64,000 bases of DNA from Volvox africanus (Eukaryota; Chlorophyta; Chlorophyceae; Chlamydomonadales; Volvocaceae). Positions 47,601 through 60,280 of this stretch are shown here, piece by piece (the first letter of the stretch is position 1; each line of letters begins with the position of its first letter). The DNA lies in NCBI GenBank assembly GCA_030268105.1, contig BSDZ01000078.1, positions 2,035,001-2,099,000 on the forward strand, written 5' to 3'. The notes under the pieces were generated by a model. It had not been told where the DNA came from, ran no database searches, and saw only the letters and a program-made list of their open reading frames with translations. The translations under genes and the position numbers were made by a program.

Positions 47601-50283
47601 ATGGAAGGCCTGGACAGGATTACCTTACAAACTGAAGGGGTAAGAAAGTATGATCGGCCCCTGACCAGCGTTGTTTAAGACGAAGACTCGACGGTGACAT
47701 GGTTCACCTCGCAGGGACAAACTGCGGAGGTTTCCCTGTTTGCGGGCCACCTCCTGACTTGGCGTAACGAAGAGGATCAGGTAAAAAAACTTGCATACTT
47801 GATCCGCGCGAGCGAACCGTTGCGGAAGTCACAACGAGGCCCCGGCGCTCCGCCTTCCGTCCGTCCCGCCCACTGCAGCATTACCTCTTTCTCAGCAAGA
47901 ACGCCGTCTTCCAACCCCCCAAGGCAATCCGTGGAGGCGTGCCAATCTGCTTCCCCCAATTTTCCAATTTTGGGCACCTCACGCAGCAGCACGGATTTGT
48001 ACGGAACAAGTTCTGGAAGATCGTGTCCGTGTGCGACTGGTCCGTCACTCTGGTGAGCTCCTCTTATCCTTTCCCATCTTTAAGTTCTTACGGCAATATG
48101 TTTCTTATATCCCGCTTTCCGACCAGAAGCTAGTGACGTTCGCCCTTGCCTTTCCTTCTAAACCTCTTTGCTTTTCCCTCCTATGCCTTTCTCTCTTATG
48201 CCTAAACACTCCTGAGATGGCCCAACATCCCATGATGCAATGTTTTTTACTTAAAATGCTGCACACTGCGGCCTCGGGCGATCCTTTCCTTCCAGTCCCT
48301 TTCGTATGATGGTTCGGAGTTCCCGGACTACCCGCACCCCTTCGAGCTGCGCACCCACGTAGAACTGTGCGATGATAACCTTGAGCAGCACCTCGAGGTC
48401 ACGAACACGGGTACGAGGAGGGAACCTCAGCAAGGCTAGCAAGACAAGTGGCCCTTTGTGAGGCGGGAGCCATCAGCCATGTCGTGGGAGTAGGCGGGGC
48501 CAGGGGGCGAGTGGCTGCTGCTGGACCTGCTCGCAATGCAAGTGCGACCTCGTAGCAGGACATGACGCGTCAGCCCTGCTAGCACGGCATCTCCCAAGTT
48601 CCCACGTGAATGCAACCGCGTTGACCGGGACTAGGGACTAGGGACTTCCAGTAGACGATCTGGGTCAATAAGTGACCCCCCGACATCATTCAGCCTTTTC
48701 CTCGGCGGCCGTGTTTCGCTCTGGCTGGCTGTGGGACCCCACCACAGGCTCTGGCCCCATGCCCTTCACGGCGGCGCTCCACACCTATTACGCGGTCAGC
48801 GACATTAGCAACGTCAAGGTGGAAGGACTGAAGGTGCGAGCTGCGACGTTTAGGGGCTGGGGGCCATTATTGCACATGGGGGAAAAGGCGGGGAAGACGA
48901 ATAAAGGAGACATGGTACCGCTGTAGACAGGGGAGGTGGAGACGCATGTCTGCAGCCGCAGCTGGCAAAGTGGCGAGTGTGAAAATATCGCGGGGGGGTA
49001 GGGTGCGGGGCAGGGACGAGCGGAGCATGTGGCGGAGGGAAATATGCGGCGGCGCGATGTGGTACCTCTATTTTAGCGCGGCTTGCATGGACGCAACTGC
49101 ATCAGCATCATTTGACTGGGTTGTTTGCCTATTCACACCCCTGCCCTCTCGCCGCGCCTGATGCCCAGCTCAGGGTCTTGCATACTTGGACAGCACAGAC
49201 GGGCGGTTGGAGAAGCGCGAGGAGGCGGCGGAGGTGGTGTTCTCCGAAGAGGTGGACCGGATTTACATAAGGGCGCCGGACGTGATTAAGGTGCGAAGAG
49301 AGGGAGGGGGGCAAGGGCAAAAGGGTGAAAGGAAATCTGTTCACCCTTCCATTTGGTGAAAGCGGCACCGCGAAATGCAGCGATGCAGCAGACGCAGCTC
49401 ATCGCCATGACTTTATGATGGCTCCCTAGATCCGAACGCAGCCCTATTTAGCTTTCTATGAGTAGCCACAATGCGTGATGGAGTAGGACTATGGCTGTGT
49501 GGGCCGGGACCGCTGCTGGGTATGCAAGAGTTTCAGAGGGCGATGGGTGTTGTTGGGGCCAAAGCAGTGCCGCTGGAATCTGTGGTTCGCCGGGTTACAG
49601 CAGGCGCGCGCCGCACCATTTTTTTTATTGCAGCAGCTGATGATCACTGGTCGAAATAGCGGGGTTCCCCGGCCTTAAACCATGACAACTTCGTGGCGCT
49701 GTCTTCAATCTATACATGGACGGCCGGGTTACACCGCCAGATCGCGGGAAGGGATGGGACGGGACTTAATAGCAATAGCAATAGCTGGTGAGCGATCAAG
49801 CGGATCGACAGCCAATTCACCAGCCGAGGATGTCCCATTCAACATGTGTACATGTCCCATCTGTTGGTTTTCCCATCTGGGGTAACGCTACCGGGTCTAT
49901 CCGGGGGTGCTAGATGGGGTGGCCGAGACGGTAGGTGTAAGCGTAATTTATTGTATTAATGGAACGTGTCTGCCCATGCCTGGACTTCGCCCGATCAGAT
50001 CCATGACTCGGGAGCGCCGAGCGGTCCTCGAATCTACGAGATCCGCAAGCGAGGCTTTCCAGACGCCGTGCTCTGGAACCCCGCCGCCGAGCGGGCCGCA
50101 GCCATGTCGGATTTGGGCGACCCGGAGTGGCGGCGGATGGTGTGCTTGGAGCCGGGGCTGGTGGTTTCAGATCCGGTGGAGCTTGCGGCCGGGGCCACTT
50201 GGATCGCGTCCCAGAGTCTGAGAGTGCATCGCAACGGCGGCGCGACCTCACCAGCTCTGAAAATTGAAAGGAAGACACGCTGA
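47601..50283 (+). CDS. Glucose-6-phosphate 1-epimerase (D-hexose-6-phosphate mutarotase)
   Basis: Seven exons: 47601-47639, 47715-47780, 47879-48052, 48296-48410, 48694-48833, 49174-49290, 49999-50283; 311 aa, close to the usual 290-320. The enzyme interconverts the alpha and beta anomers of glucose 6-phosphate and belongs to the galactose-mutarotase/YeaD fold. Visible family motifs are AEVSLFAGHLLTW, GGVPICFPQF, QQHGF (His73), ALHTYYAVSDI (His161), EVDRIYI, LWNP (242-245) and DPEWRRMVCLEPG (Glu268). The two His and the Glu are the expected catalytic set. No transit peptide is visible, so a cytosolic location is inferred. Start: a 13-residue first exon (MEGLDRITL...) joins in phase. An extra stretch with GWLWDPTTGSG just before the second His may reflect a misplaced acceptor at 48694 or a lineage-specific insertion. 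Confidence 0.93.
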
Positions 50284-50856
50284 TAGGTTTGCGCGAAACA
50301 GACGTGCAAAGCATCTTCTGTGGAGCTCTTGCTTTGCCATGACGAAGGCCCAAACCCATATGTTAAAGTCATGCGTTGAAGAGTTGCTCGTAAAAATTGG
50401 AGCCGTTGTCCAGCGTTGAGGCCCGTGTATGTTGAGTTTGAGCTGAAGACATGCCAAGGGAGTCACCTGAGGAACTGTAATTTTCAATTGTGGCTTCATT
50501 TTTTATCTTTGATAGTTAATAGCTGTTTCTTTTATCGGGAGGTAACCACTCGGATTTTGTGGGTTTGAAGGAGACTTCGCGATAAAAGAATTTAGCACGC
50601 TGTCAAACATGATTTGCAAATTTTTCCATGGGCAGCTTTCAATCTGACAAATTGTTCTTGGAAGTGCAAATGATTACTTGCTGACAGTTGCTATTCCGTA
50701 CTTGCGGCCCGTTAGACGAAAAGGTAAGGCTAAAGGCAGCCCTTAGATTACGCACACGTGTTTGAAGATAGACTAATTTCATCGCACGCTTTGGCTGGTA
50801 CACCCTAGTAGTTTTAGGAGTTACTGCTTGAGATCGCCACTGTTGCAACCTTCGAC
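50284..50856. other. Intergenic region
   Basis: A 573-base stretch between two + strand genes. It contains the TGTAA at 50476 and the promoter of the gene at 50857. Nothing else was seen. Confidence 0.5.
50476..50480 (+). terminator. Putative TGTAA polyadenylation signal of the epimerase gene
   Basis: TGTAA lies 193 bases downstream of the stop codon. It agrees with the signal used by the other genes in the window. Confidence 0.4.
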
Positions 50857-51892
50857 ATGGGGCAGCAGGTGTTATGCGACGCCTATGGGAGCCTAAAGCC
50901 TCAACAAACAGAGATAGCAGTGTTATTGAACAACAACATGCCAAGCGCCTTGCCTAGTGAGGACGTTGTGACGAGCTGTCTTGAGACCATTCCTTCGCCC
51001 GAGGGTCTGGCACGCCTGGCCCTAAACCGGTGGTCCCGGAGCACTGGCCTCGCTGGTCATCAGGAGATCCTGGACGCTTTTATTAAACTTCACGGTAAGG
51101 GTGTCTGTATACCCGCCCCTGGTGTTCACCTTACGCCCAGGACCTTTCCCGAGCTCGCAACATGCCCTGGCATGCAGTGAGCGAGTCCAGCGCTGAGCTG
51201 AAGCCAGCTGCCAAGGTGTTTTTAGTGGATGTCCGAGGCCGCTTGGTGCAGCTAGTGCGTGACAGCCTCGCACGTTTCGGCGCTGTTGAGGGGGCTGTCT
51301 ACGACGAGGTTTACGGTGAAAACGCCGACAAGAGCAAGATTCCTGCGTACCTGCCGGTCGTGTCGCACTTCCAGGTAAGGTTGTGGGACGGAACAAACAG
51401 GCCGCAGTTGCTGTTGCCGGGCGACCGGGGATGGATGAAGCTAAGGCAGGAGGGTTTTGCTTCCCGATGACGGGCGATGGGTGCGCATGCTCAGAAGCCT
51501 AGGCTTGACGGTCCAAGCTCTACTCGCAAGCGCTATATTGCTCGCCGTGTCACACATCCACGACCCATGTACCCACTTTCATCGGTCACCCATGGCAAGC
51601 AGTACTATTTGAGCTCGACTTATCTCCCCACGCCCACCTCCGTGCTCGTGTGCCACCCCTCCTCGCCCTGCAGCTGAACTTCCACGAAATTGCCAACGAT
51701 AAGGCACTTCACGCGGCGTGGGGCAGCACCTTGGAAGCTTGCGGTGCGAAGCTGGCGGACGTAGACGCCGGGCTGGGAAACAGCCCGAAACGCCGTGCGC
51801 TGGTGTACCTGCTGTCTATCGGCGAGGACATTGCGTTCCTGCGGCTGGCGCAGGTGCTGCTGAATGGCTCATGCGAGTTCGTCTACGAATAA
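50857..51892 (+). CDS. Hypothetical 217-residue protein
   Basis: Three exons in phase: 50857-51094, 51178-51374, 51674-51892. I do not recognise the family. The protein looks soluble and mostly helical, with no signal peptide, membrane segment or low-complexity region. Recognisable stretches include LETIPSPEGLARLALNRWSR, VDVRGRLVQLVRDSLARFG and, near the end, RRALVYLLSIGEDIAFLRLA. The lack of low-complexity insertions, the compact exons and the balanced composition argue that it is a real conserved gene. It is flanked by metabolic and redox genes in the same direction, which in a eukaryote says little about function. A TGTAA at 52486-52490 lies 594 bases downstream. The start is the first Met of the exon 1 frame. 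Confidence 0.75.
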
Positions 51893-52741
51893 TGCTCCAT
51901 TCGGAAAGACACGCTGACAGGATTTGTTTTAAGCAGTGCTCTCCTGCTCTTGCGCTGAGGAATGTGAGGCGTGGAACCGATACGAGTGGTGCGCGAGCTA
52001 CGGCTGGTCCCCAGTGTGCGTGTGTGTGTCTGTGTGCGTGTGCATCGTTGTCAACAGCTCAACGTTTGTGATCTTGTGGATGGTTCTGTAGGGTCTTATT
52101 AGCCGGCTGGATGAAAGCAGGCTGCGAGCTGAATGCAATGGAGATGATCGTGGGGTTGTTGGTAGTGAGAAACAGCGGCTCGGATGGAAATGCAGGGTGA
52201 CCATTTCGGTCGTAAGGCACGGGCCGCTGTGAGCGGTGACTAGGTGAAGTAAGGAAGGAAACAGACAAAGATGGGGAGATCGTATCGTGAGAGTCTAGAC
52301 AAAGAGGATGTCGCCTAGTGCGAGCCCTCCGGCTGGGCGCTGTTGCGTGGCTGCAACTGGATAGCTACAAGGTCTTGTCCGCTGCGGACGGAGCGTACTA
52401 ACCAGACAGGACTAATTGGGTCGGCGTTAATCTGTACTTACGCTCATGTATGTTGCTAATTCGTACAAGCAGAGAAAAGTGCTCGTGTAAGTTGTAGAGT
52501 TTGCATTTGAGCACTTGGTCTCTCTGGTTGGGCTCAGCCGTCGGCTCCCAGCAGTTAGCACCTGCCCGCTAACTAGCTCAACCATTGACTTTCGCCTGCG
52601 AGAAATTGGAACTTTGGACTTTCGGAGCTTCGGAACGTCGGGAGATCGGACTGTGGATTAGTGATCCAGCCACCAGTTTAAGCGTTGCATTAATCAAAAT
52701 TTACGTATATAGTGCCATCCTGCTAGCACTAGCAGGTGTCC
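51893..52741. other. Intergenic region
   Basis: It contains a GTGTGT stretch (52017-52044) and TGTAA at 52486-52490. Otherwise nothing was identified. Confidence 0.5.
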
Positions 52742-54870
52742 ATGACAGGGCATGAAGGCATGCCCCCGTTGCCTGTCGCTGCAACATCCCAGGAAAAAAT
52801 CCAACACTACAAGAATGTAATTGATAATATCCTTCAAGTCCTCGAAGGTACAAAATTAGAAGCCCTATGGAGCGGTTGCCAGCTCTGATAGAGTATTGCA
52901 TCTGCGGCCACGAAATGGCATACATCTACGTGCAGAATTACCGGAGAAATCTAAAGAACATACTTCCAGTTCTCTCCTAACATATTTCGCGAATTAACCT
53001 AGTCAGATTATCAGGGTTTGGAGGCCGAGGATCCGCCACGGCCACGGCCTCATAACACCGACACATCTTGCTGATCGTGAATGTCCCCGCCCACACACAA
53101 TCCTATCAGGCGAGGATGATTGGGTTGCTGCCATGGCCACCGTGGCCTCTCTGCTACATTCCGCGTTTGAATACTACCACTGGACGGTAGGTGCCTGCGG
53201 CAAATACGCGTCGTGTGGGCGCCACCTCATTTCCCATACCCATTGAAAGGAACGCGCAGCCCGGACCATAAAGGCCCTGTTCCTTCCCTATTGGGCGTCA
53301 TTGGGTCAGAGATTATCAGAGTCACAAGAGGGCCAACTTGCATGAAATTTGAGCGAAGACAAGCGTGTCCTAGAGCACCCTCCGTCTGCTTTGTACGCTG
53401 TGCTGTGGGATATGTTGGTTTGGACCCATTCAGTCATCCGTACGCTGAACAAAACATTCCGAACCCAAACCAACAACCCAACTGCATCATCAACCAGATT
53501 TTATTTCTACGTATGCCTGCTCCCACTACAACGCCAGGGTTTCTACCAGGCGGGATCCCAAGGCGATGAGACGTTGATCATCGGGCCTTATCAGGGCCAC
53601 CTGGGCTGCCTGCGCATCCCCTTTAACCGTGGCGTGTGCGGGGCGGCGGCGCGCAGCAAGAGCACGCAGCTGGTTCCAGACGTGTCGCAATTTCCCGGCT
53701 ATATCGCCTGTGCTTGCAGGTGTGCCTGGGGCTGCAGACACAACTTGAAGCATCCATTGAGAGCCGGGACGGGGAAGAAACGGTGCTGAAGGAGGCTGCT
53801 GGGGCTTGCGACAATTGTACCCCTTGACCTGCGGTCGGGACAGTAATACATGCAATATTTCAAAACCGTAAACGTTGCTTACTGTATTTTCTCATAAGCA
53901 GCGCGTGCATGGGGCCTAGGGGAATGCAAACATTTTTAAGCTCTTGTATCGCTTTATGGTGTTTTTGTTGTACGGTGCTTTTCATTACTTTCGGCAAGTG
54001 CAACTCAGCTGTTGGAACGTTCGCTGCTGCTCAGTTACCACAACAAAGTGTTTTGACAAGCGGTTCATTTCGTACATAAGATGTGTTCTGGTGCGGGGAG
54101 ACTGCAACGTGTCTAGTGAAGTCCATCGTCTTATCCATTGGGTAACGGTCGCATTCTCCTGTATCAAGCTGTTATGTCATGTCTGTATTACTTGCCGTAC
54201 AGTACCCAATCTGAAATTGTGGTCCCGGTCGTGGAGGCCGGCAGCGGGCGTCTTCGTGCAGTACTGGATGTGGATTCCGACATCTCAGCTGCGTTCACTC
54301 AGGTACTGGTGCGCGGGCGGCAAGGCTTGGAAACAGGAGGGGTTTTTCAATCAGTTCTCAATTTCATATGTGAAATGGCCAGCCAAGTTCTCGATCGGGT
54401 ATGCTCCCTGGCTCTGGTACCTCATTAATATCCGAAGGAGCTTTCTGGAGGGTTCATTTGCAAATCCGCAGCCGGCGCAACCAACTTTGAGCTACGTAGC
54501 TACCAGGTGGCCTTGCTGCTGGTTATCTAGCATCGCAGGCGCAGAAACAGCGGGAGCCACACCTGAGCTCATAGTTCATATGGTTTCGCATGTGTGACTA
54601 GGATTCGATGATTCCTTCAACTTCGTCCCCCGGTCTGTACACAGATACTCATGTCAATGGTATGATATTGCGCCGATATACCCGCGAATTTACGCCGTTT
54701 GGACAGCCGTCCCTCAGCCGCAGCCCCCGACTTAATCGTCCATAGCGAACGCTCCCTGCACCCTATCGCGCTCCATTGCGGGCTCGCCGCCACAGGCAGA
54801 TCAAGAGCAGCTGGAGCGACTTTGCACCTGGCTAGGGGAGCAACGTGCCTTTTGGAAGGGCGACAGGTGA
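52742..54870 (+). CDS. fRMsr: Free methionine-(R)-sulfoxide reductase (GAF domain)
   Basis: Five exons: 52742-52847, 53110-53186, 53538-53719, 54203-54302, 54796-54870; 179 aa, the same size as the yeast (YKL069W) and E. coli (YebR) enzymes. It reduces free L-methionine-(R)-sulfoxide using thioredoxin. The GAF-domain signature is complete: EDDWVAAMATVASLLH, GFYQAG, GPYQGHLGCLRIPF, GVCGAAA, VPDVSQFPGYIAC, SEIVVPVV and AVLDVDSD. The catalytic and resolving cysteines correspond to Cys85, Cys95 and Cys119, with the same 10 and 24 residue spacing as in E. coli. The final exon encodes QLERLCTWLGEQRAFWKGDR. No transit peptide is visible, so it is probably cytosolic. The start is the first of two nearby in-frame Mets (the second is at 52760). 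The gene converges on FIP37. Confidence 0.93.
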
Positions 54871-55165
54871 TATGTCCCATAGTGTGGGACTCAAGAATCG
54901 GCTGTCCTGTCATCGAGAAATTGGGCGTTACCGGGAGGCTTCTGTGGCCCTGCCCCCCCCTGTTACGTGTTTGCCTGGGCGTGTCACCTTCAAGCATACG
55001 AGCTTTACCTCAATACGATACGTTATAAGCCGCGGCTTGCCATTTACGTACACATTCACGTTCACCGGCGCGGCGTTCACATTAGCTGGCCGATTGCTAA
55101 CTCACCGTCCGTTCGTAGCTCAAACGTTTGGCCATAAGCTTGATCACATTCTATTGCACAGACAG

Positions 55166-55170
55166 TGTAA
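55166..55170 (+). terminator. Putative TGTAA polyadenylation signal of the fRMsr gene
   Basis: TGTAA lies about 296 bases after the stop codon, within the 0.95-kb convergent spacer. Confidence 0.35.
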
Positions 55171-55460
55171 GCCTGCCGGAACGTGTTAAGTTCGCGGGCA
55201 AGTTTCCCATCGGAGAAGTTGTGTAACAAGTCATTAGGCTAATAACAATATGAACTCCATGAATGAATGGGCCGATGAATACAAGGACGGGTCAAGCATA
55301 ACACGTACGACCACGGTGCGTTGTTGATGTCATCCGACCACGAAGCGATTAGCAAAGAACGGAGCAAATAACACGCCTAAAAACGGCTCTTCGGTTTATG
55401 AGCGGGTATTGCGGCCTGACCGGAAAAGTACCGTTTGCGCCAAGCCAACCTCTTCTTCAC

Positions 55461-55465
55461 TTACA
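55461..55465 (-). terminator. Putative TGTAA polyadenylation signal of the FIP37 gene (minus strand)
   Basis: TTACA on the plus strand reads as TGTAA on the minus strand, about 350 bases beyond the FIP37 stop codon. If both this and the signal at 55166 are used, the two converging 3' UTRs do not overlap much. Confidence 0.3.
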
Positions 55466-55817
55466 AGCCTTAATGCTTCTATCCCGAACTTCTATACACG
55501 GTCTGAAAATCATTCAAGCACATATACATCTCTCAACCTAGTGGAACATGGCGACAACATGCAGCGCTGCAGCAACGCTCGTGCAAGTAACACAACGCAC
55601 AGGGAAGAGATCCATGCCCGCTCAGCGCTGCTCCATCACCACAAGCACCGCCATACGTGTGATTTGACTCTGCCCGGGTTTCTGAACATTTGACACCACT
55701 CGCCTGGCCTGACAAGCCATAGCATCCTACGCAATCGGCAACTACATTTGGAACCGAGAAGAATGGCGAGGCACGACAAGGACACGCACCTCGCTCACGG
55801 CAGCCTGGCCGGCTTGC

Positions 55818-58800
55818 TTACCGTATCCGCTTCATGGGCCCCATGAACCCGCCGCGCCCCGGTCCCATCCCGCCCCCCATACCACCACCGCCGCCCTCCC
55901 GATCTCCAAAGGGCCGCTTAAACCCGGACCCCATCGCCCCGCCGCCTCCACCGGGGGGCCCCCGCCCACCCCTTCCACGAAATCCACCGAGCCCCATGTC
56001 GAACGGCCGCCGCCCACCAAACCCGCCCGGTCCCATCGGACCCAAACCGCCCATGCCAGCCCCCATACCTACACCGCCTCCGACCCCAGATATGCTCAGT
56101 GGTAACCCTGCATCGCGCTCAAGCTCCATGACACGCGCCCGCAGCGCAAAGATTTCCCGCTGAAGCTCCTCGGCCTCATCCTCCATCACCTGGGTTATTG
56201 CGGGATGCGGTTGAGCCGCACACCGCCCGGCAGGTGAACATTGCAAGTTTGTTTGGGAGAGCAATCTTGAAAGGGACAGCGGTGTGTGATGCCGTTGCAA
56301 GTGCATACATTCTTATGGAAAGTAGCGCCCGTTTGCGGTGCGTCCAGCCTTGGTGAAAGAGGAGTGCGCGACTAATAAGATTCCCACTCACCAAGCAGTG
56401 ATCCTCCAGCTCCTGATACGCCGCCCGCATGTCGTCCGCCTGGCTTCGGGCCAAGGCCGCAGCCGCCTCCGCCAAGTGGGCCTTACCCTCCGCTAGCTCG
56501 CGGCCCATCTCCTCGTTCTCCTCCTGCGGTGCCATGCCATGGCAACGGATGTGGAGGCACTACAAAAACATGGAAAAGGTGACAGCATCTGCTTTTCGCT
56601 TTCCACAGACCAGACGCAGCACATCACCTCTTTAGCCCTAGATGGCCAACGACCTTTAACCCTGTCCAAAGCACCACAACAACATAAACGTACTCGTACC
56701 CTGCTCTTTAGGCGTTTTCCCTTAGCTTTAACCCCTCACCAATCATTGCAGCCAGAACAAGGCACGGATTCTCCTAGCAAGCGAGGCTTAGTACCTGTAA
56801 GCTCCGGCATTTGGCCATGAGCTGCCTGCCGACCTTGCTCTCCTGTGTAAATGTAACCGCAGCCAGCTCTTCCCGCGCCGTCGCCAGCTCTGCCTGCACC
56901 GCTTCCAACTCCGACCGCAGCCGCGCAAATTCCCGCGCTACTGCGGGGTCCAGCATCAGCTGCTTCAGCTGCACGACCGATGGGTCAGTGGCAGAGGCAG
57001 CTGACGCCAGCTCCCGACGCAGCTCCAACGCTTCCAGATTGCGATCCGCCAGTTGCATCTGAAGTGCGGCATCGCGGCGGCGGAGCTGACGGAGCTCCTC
57101 CTGCGTGTGCGGACAAACGATCGGATGGGGTTTGGTAAATTGACAAGAGTTAGACACGCAAGACAGCGCCAGCACGGATGGATGCATTACAAAACGATAA
57201 CACCCATGGTCGTTAACACACGTTTGCGATCTTATGCATAATTCTACTATGGACGGAAAATTGAGAGGAGCAGCGTCTTTATCGCAGGACTCATTATTTT
57301 GAGGAAGGCATAGCGGATCCCGTGCCATGAGCCTGGGGGAAACGGTGAGTGATTAAACTCTCCGTATTTGGATGTGTGAAGCAACTCGGTAAGCTGTGTA
57401 TGCCAAAAAGCGCATTACCGGAGCAGCGCAATGGCAAGTAGTAAGAAAAGGATCGGGGGTTAGGAAGCACGCAAACGAATGCCTAGGAAGGATTGCCCTG
57501 TGGACCAAACAGCGCTGTGCCCTGATGTCTCAATTGACACGCGGCGACTTGCTGCAGGCACCCACCACTAAGCGGCATCAGGAGGCGTCGCCAGCTACCA
57601 AGCGGCTAGGGCGATGAAGGATTGGCGGGGTGTACCGCAGAGCGAGCAGGGCCCAGGCAACGGAGCATCTTTGAGACAGCTGCCAGGACCCTTAGGTCGT
57701 TCGCGTAGCGCTACTTAATTCCAATTCCCCAACCACAGAGAGAAAAAACGCAGACCCACACCGCTGAGTTACGGAGGACGCAGGTAGCTTCAACACACTA
57801 ACAAAATAGCACCAATTCCCAAAGGATGTACGAAATTTCGTGCCGACAGCACTATATGGTTGCGCAGAATTACGTCAATTGCCTTTCCGCGCTCGCCGCG
57901 GTGCAAGGTTGGGCCTTAGGCTTTAGGTCTAGGCCGAAAGCAATAGACCCACAGACATCAGCCTCGCGGAGAAGCCTGCAACAACACACTTCTTGCCGCG
58001 ATCCAAATTTCCATAGAACGCAAAGTGACATCACATCGTGGTGATGCACGCATGGGTATGCTTTGCAAACACGCCCACACCGGGCTTTCATTGCAAACGC
58101 GTCCGCCCATACATAAAATATGAGTTTTATAACATAGAGCGCACTGTGTATTAGAGTTTGTGTATTACGTAGAGCGCACCGGGCGAGGCTGAACCGCCTA
58201 TACATGTTGAGCTTTCTACTTCTGAGCCAAGGGGTGAGATTCACAGGCATCATCATAGAGGTTCGATGCTTCATCGCAAGTTGTGCACGTTCGCACTAGT
58301 TTTCACAAGATTCATGTTTTTTCGACAGCTATGGCCCTAGGCTGGAGACGTCTTGCTCTTGCTCTTGTGCACGACAGACCATCCCCTCCAGGCCACACAC
58401 ACACACGATAAATCCCACATACTCCGCGCCCCAACGCGACCCCCTGCAGAACCAGCCTCTAGTCATCTTGGAAACCGACATGGCATCAGCCCCGTTCCCC
58501 CTGGCAACGCGACAGGTCATGTCATATCCAGGAATTAAACCCGTTGATCTGACCATTGGCCATGGGCCCCACTCTCGGCGCTTACTCACTCCGTATAGAC
58601 ATCGTAATCCGGGCCCGGCACTTATGATACCCAACGAACGCGTGGTGTACGCCGTCATGACTTTTATTCGATGAGGTATGTCATTGCCGGTCGCTACAAC
58701 ATGGACGTATCAAGTCCATGAATATTCCTAATTAAACAATAAAATGCGGCCTATGGATCCCGTCTCACTCCAGTGACACCTCCAGCCAGAACCTGGCACC

Positions 58801-59906
58801 GTCATCCCGCGGGGGCAGCACACCAACCCTACGACACGATGCCACAATTGCCCAACAGCTCAACTCAATGGCCAAAATCACAAGACAATTGGAACCAGAC
58901 TTTGATTAGCACTGGTCAGCCCATAAGAGTCGTGTCATTCGACGGCCGCTTTTCGTGGCCACTGCGTTATGCCTCGCGCCATGATTTCTCGCACCTGGGC
59001 GCTTGATTCTGACGCCTTGATACGCCGTACGGTCTCGAGGACAGTGTGCACGTCGGGATCACGATTTGTTGTATGCAGGCCGCATATGCTAGCAACCTCC
59101 TTAAACGCGTTGCGCCACCGATCAGATGCGGCTTGTTGGGCCTCACGCGCTCTACTATCCTGCGGCACTCCAGGAGGTGAAAGGGAGTGAAGATCAATGT
59201 GAGTCCCCGAATGTTGCACGCAGGCAACGTAATAACGCAGCCAAATATAACCCTGGGGACCTTAAGAGGAGTAATATGCAGAAGCTCATTAGCTCCAAAC
59301 GCACTCATGAGCTCATAAGCTCCAGTGCGGCGAGGGCGAGAAGGGAGGGCAATCGGAATAACAGACCAATCGTTGACAGAGAACGAAATGTGCTAACTGT
59401 ATGCAGGGGTCCCCAACCTCCATGTCAGAACTAAGGGACAATTAGAGATAGACATCCAGATAAGGAAGTCTGTATCCCACGCAAAACACATTCCATATTT
59501 CGTGGGCCTCCTCTCACCCGAGCGTCCTCGTCACGGCCAGCGGGCGGGTCAGAGAAGAGGTCCCTACAGCCGCACCACAACTGACGTGAGGCCGTGAAGG
59601 TCAGGCTGCACACATCGGATTTCCATAGCGGTTTAATATGACTACCGTTCTACCCACCTGGCGGACGGGATCGCGGGAGGACCAGAGCTATTGACTCCTT
59701 TCCCTCTCAAAACGTCCACGGCTGGCAAACCCTATGTGAAATATTGCTCGATGTTTAATTTCAGAAGTTAACATGCATCTACTATAAGGGCACCAGGTAC
59801 GCACCTGCCCAGATGAGCCTGGAAGATAACTATCGTCGACATCGCCAAAGCCTCCATCATAATCTCCTCCTGGATCACCGTAAAGATCCCCATCATACAA
59901 ATCATC
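55818..59906 (-). CDS. FIP37: FIP37/WTAP-type subunit of the mRNA m6A methyltransferase complex
   Basis: Exons (minus): 59906-59805, 59159-58995, 57100-56795, 56523-56392, 56189-55818, all phase 0; the first exon with the start codon is not identified. WTAP/FIP37 is the coiled-coil adaptor that holds the METTL3/METTL14 (MTA/MTB) writer in nuclear speckles. The diagnostic core matches plant FIP37: LMLDPAVAREFARL, EELAAVTFTQESKVGRQLMA, KCRSLQ, then EENEEMGRELAEGK. The upstream exon at 59906 is acidic and Gly/Tyr-rich (DDLYDGDLYGDPGGDYDGG), like the acidic N-terminus of FIP37. After the coiled coil the protein has about 90 residues rich in Gly, Met, Pro and Arg, with GGFRGRGGRG and a basic MKRIR end, which FIP37 and WTAP as I know them do not have. 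A candidate start Met lies at about 59976. Confidence 0.9.
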
Positions 59907-59979
59907 CTGCGCCAAGGCCACCGGGTGAGTTGTCTGAAACACCAGCTTTGGTAACAACCAGGCCAGCGCTAACCTCCAT

Positions 59980-60280
59980 AATAAGATCTTTGCAACAACG
60001 GTTTAAACAATGATCGCAAATGCGCCTTGTGGTCTCTAGGAAGTGCTCTACAAAAGGGCGCTGAAAGTCAAAACCGTCATAGTCCTTGGCTGGTACAAGT
60101 TAAAGCTAAAAAACCATATTTAAGTCAATTAATTATTTGACATGAGCAAAAAATGTGGAATGCTTCTTTGACATGTCCGCTCGATTGTGTACGGTAGCCG
60201 CCGCTGAAGAATTAAGTTTTGTTAGTGAGCTATCATTGTGCTATTATTAGAAGCGGTTGCCTAGCCTTACAAGGCATGAA
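59980..60280. promoter_or_regulatory. Shared upstream region between divergent FIP37 (-) and G-patch (+) genes
   Basis: About 300 bases separate the candidate FIP37 first Met from the G-patch start codon at 60281. The two genes diverge, so this spacer probably carries both promoters and 5' UTRs. No TATA box or other motif stands out. Confidence 0.45.

Larger units (their letters stand above)
54871..55817. other. Convergent spacer between fRMsr and FIP37
   Basis: It holds the two opposed 3' UTRs. No ORF with family similarity was seen. Confidence 0.5.

Noticed and set aside
47686..47780. Alternative exon 2 of the epimerase starting at 47686
   Set aside because: It would need a phase that exon 1 does not supply; the acceptor at 47714 joins in phase 0 and gives the family's LQTEGGQTAEVSLF sequence.
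55834..56163. Plus-strand Pro-rich ORF
   Set aside because: It is the antisense of the Gly-rich FIP37 tail; the minus-strand frame joins the conserved coiled coil in phase.
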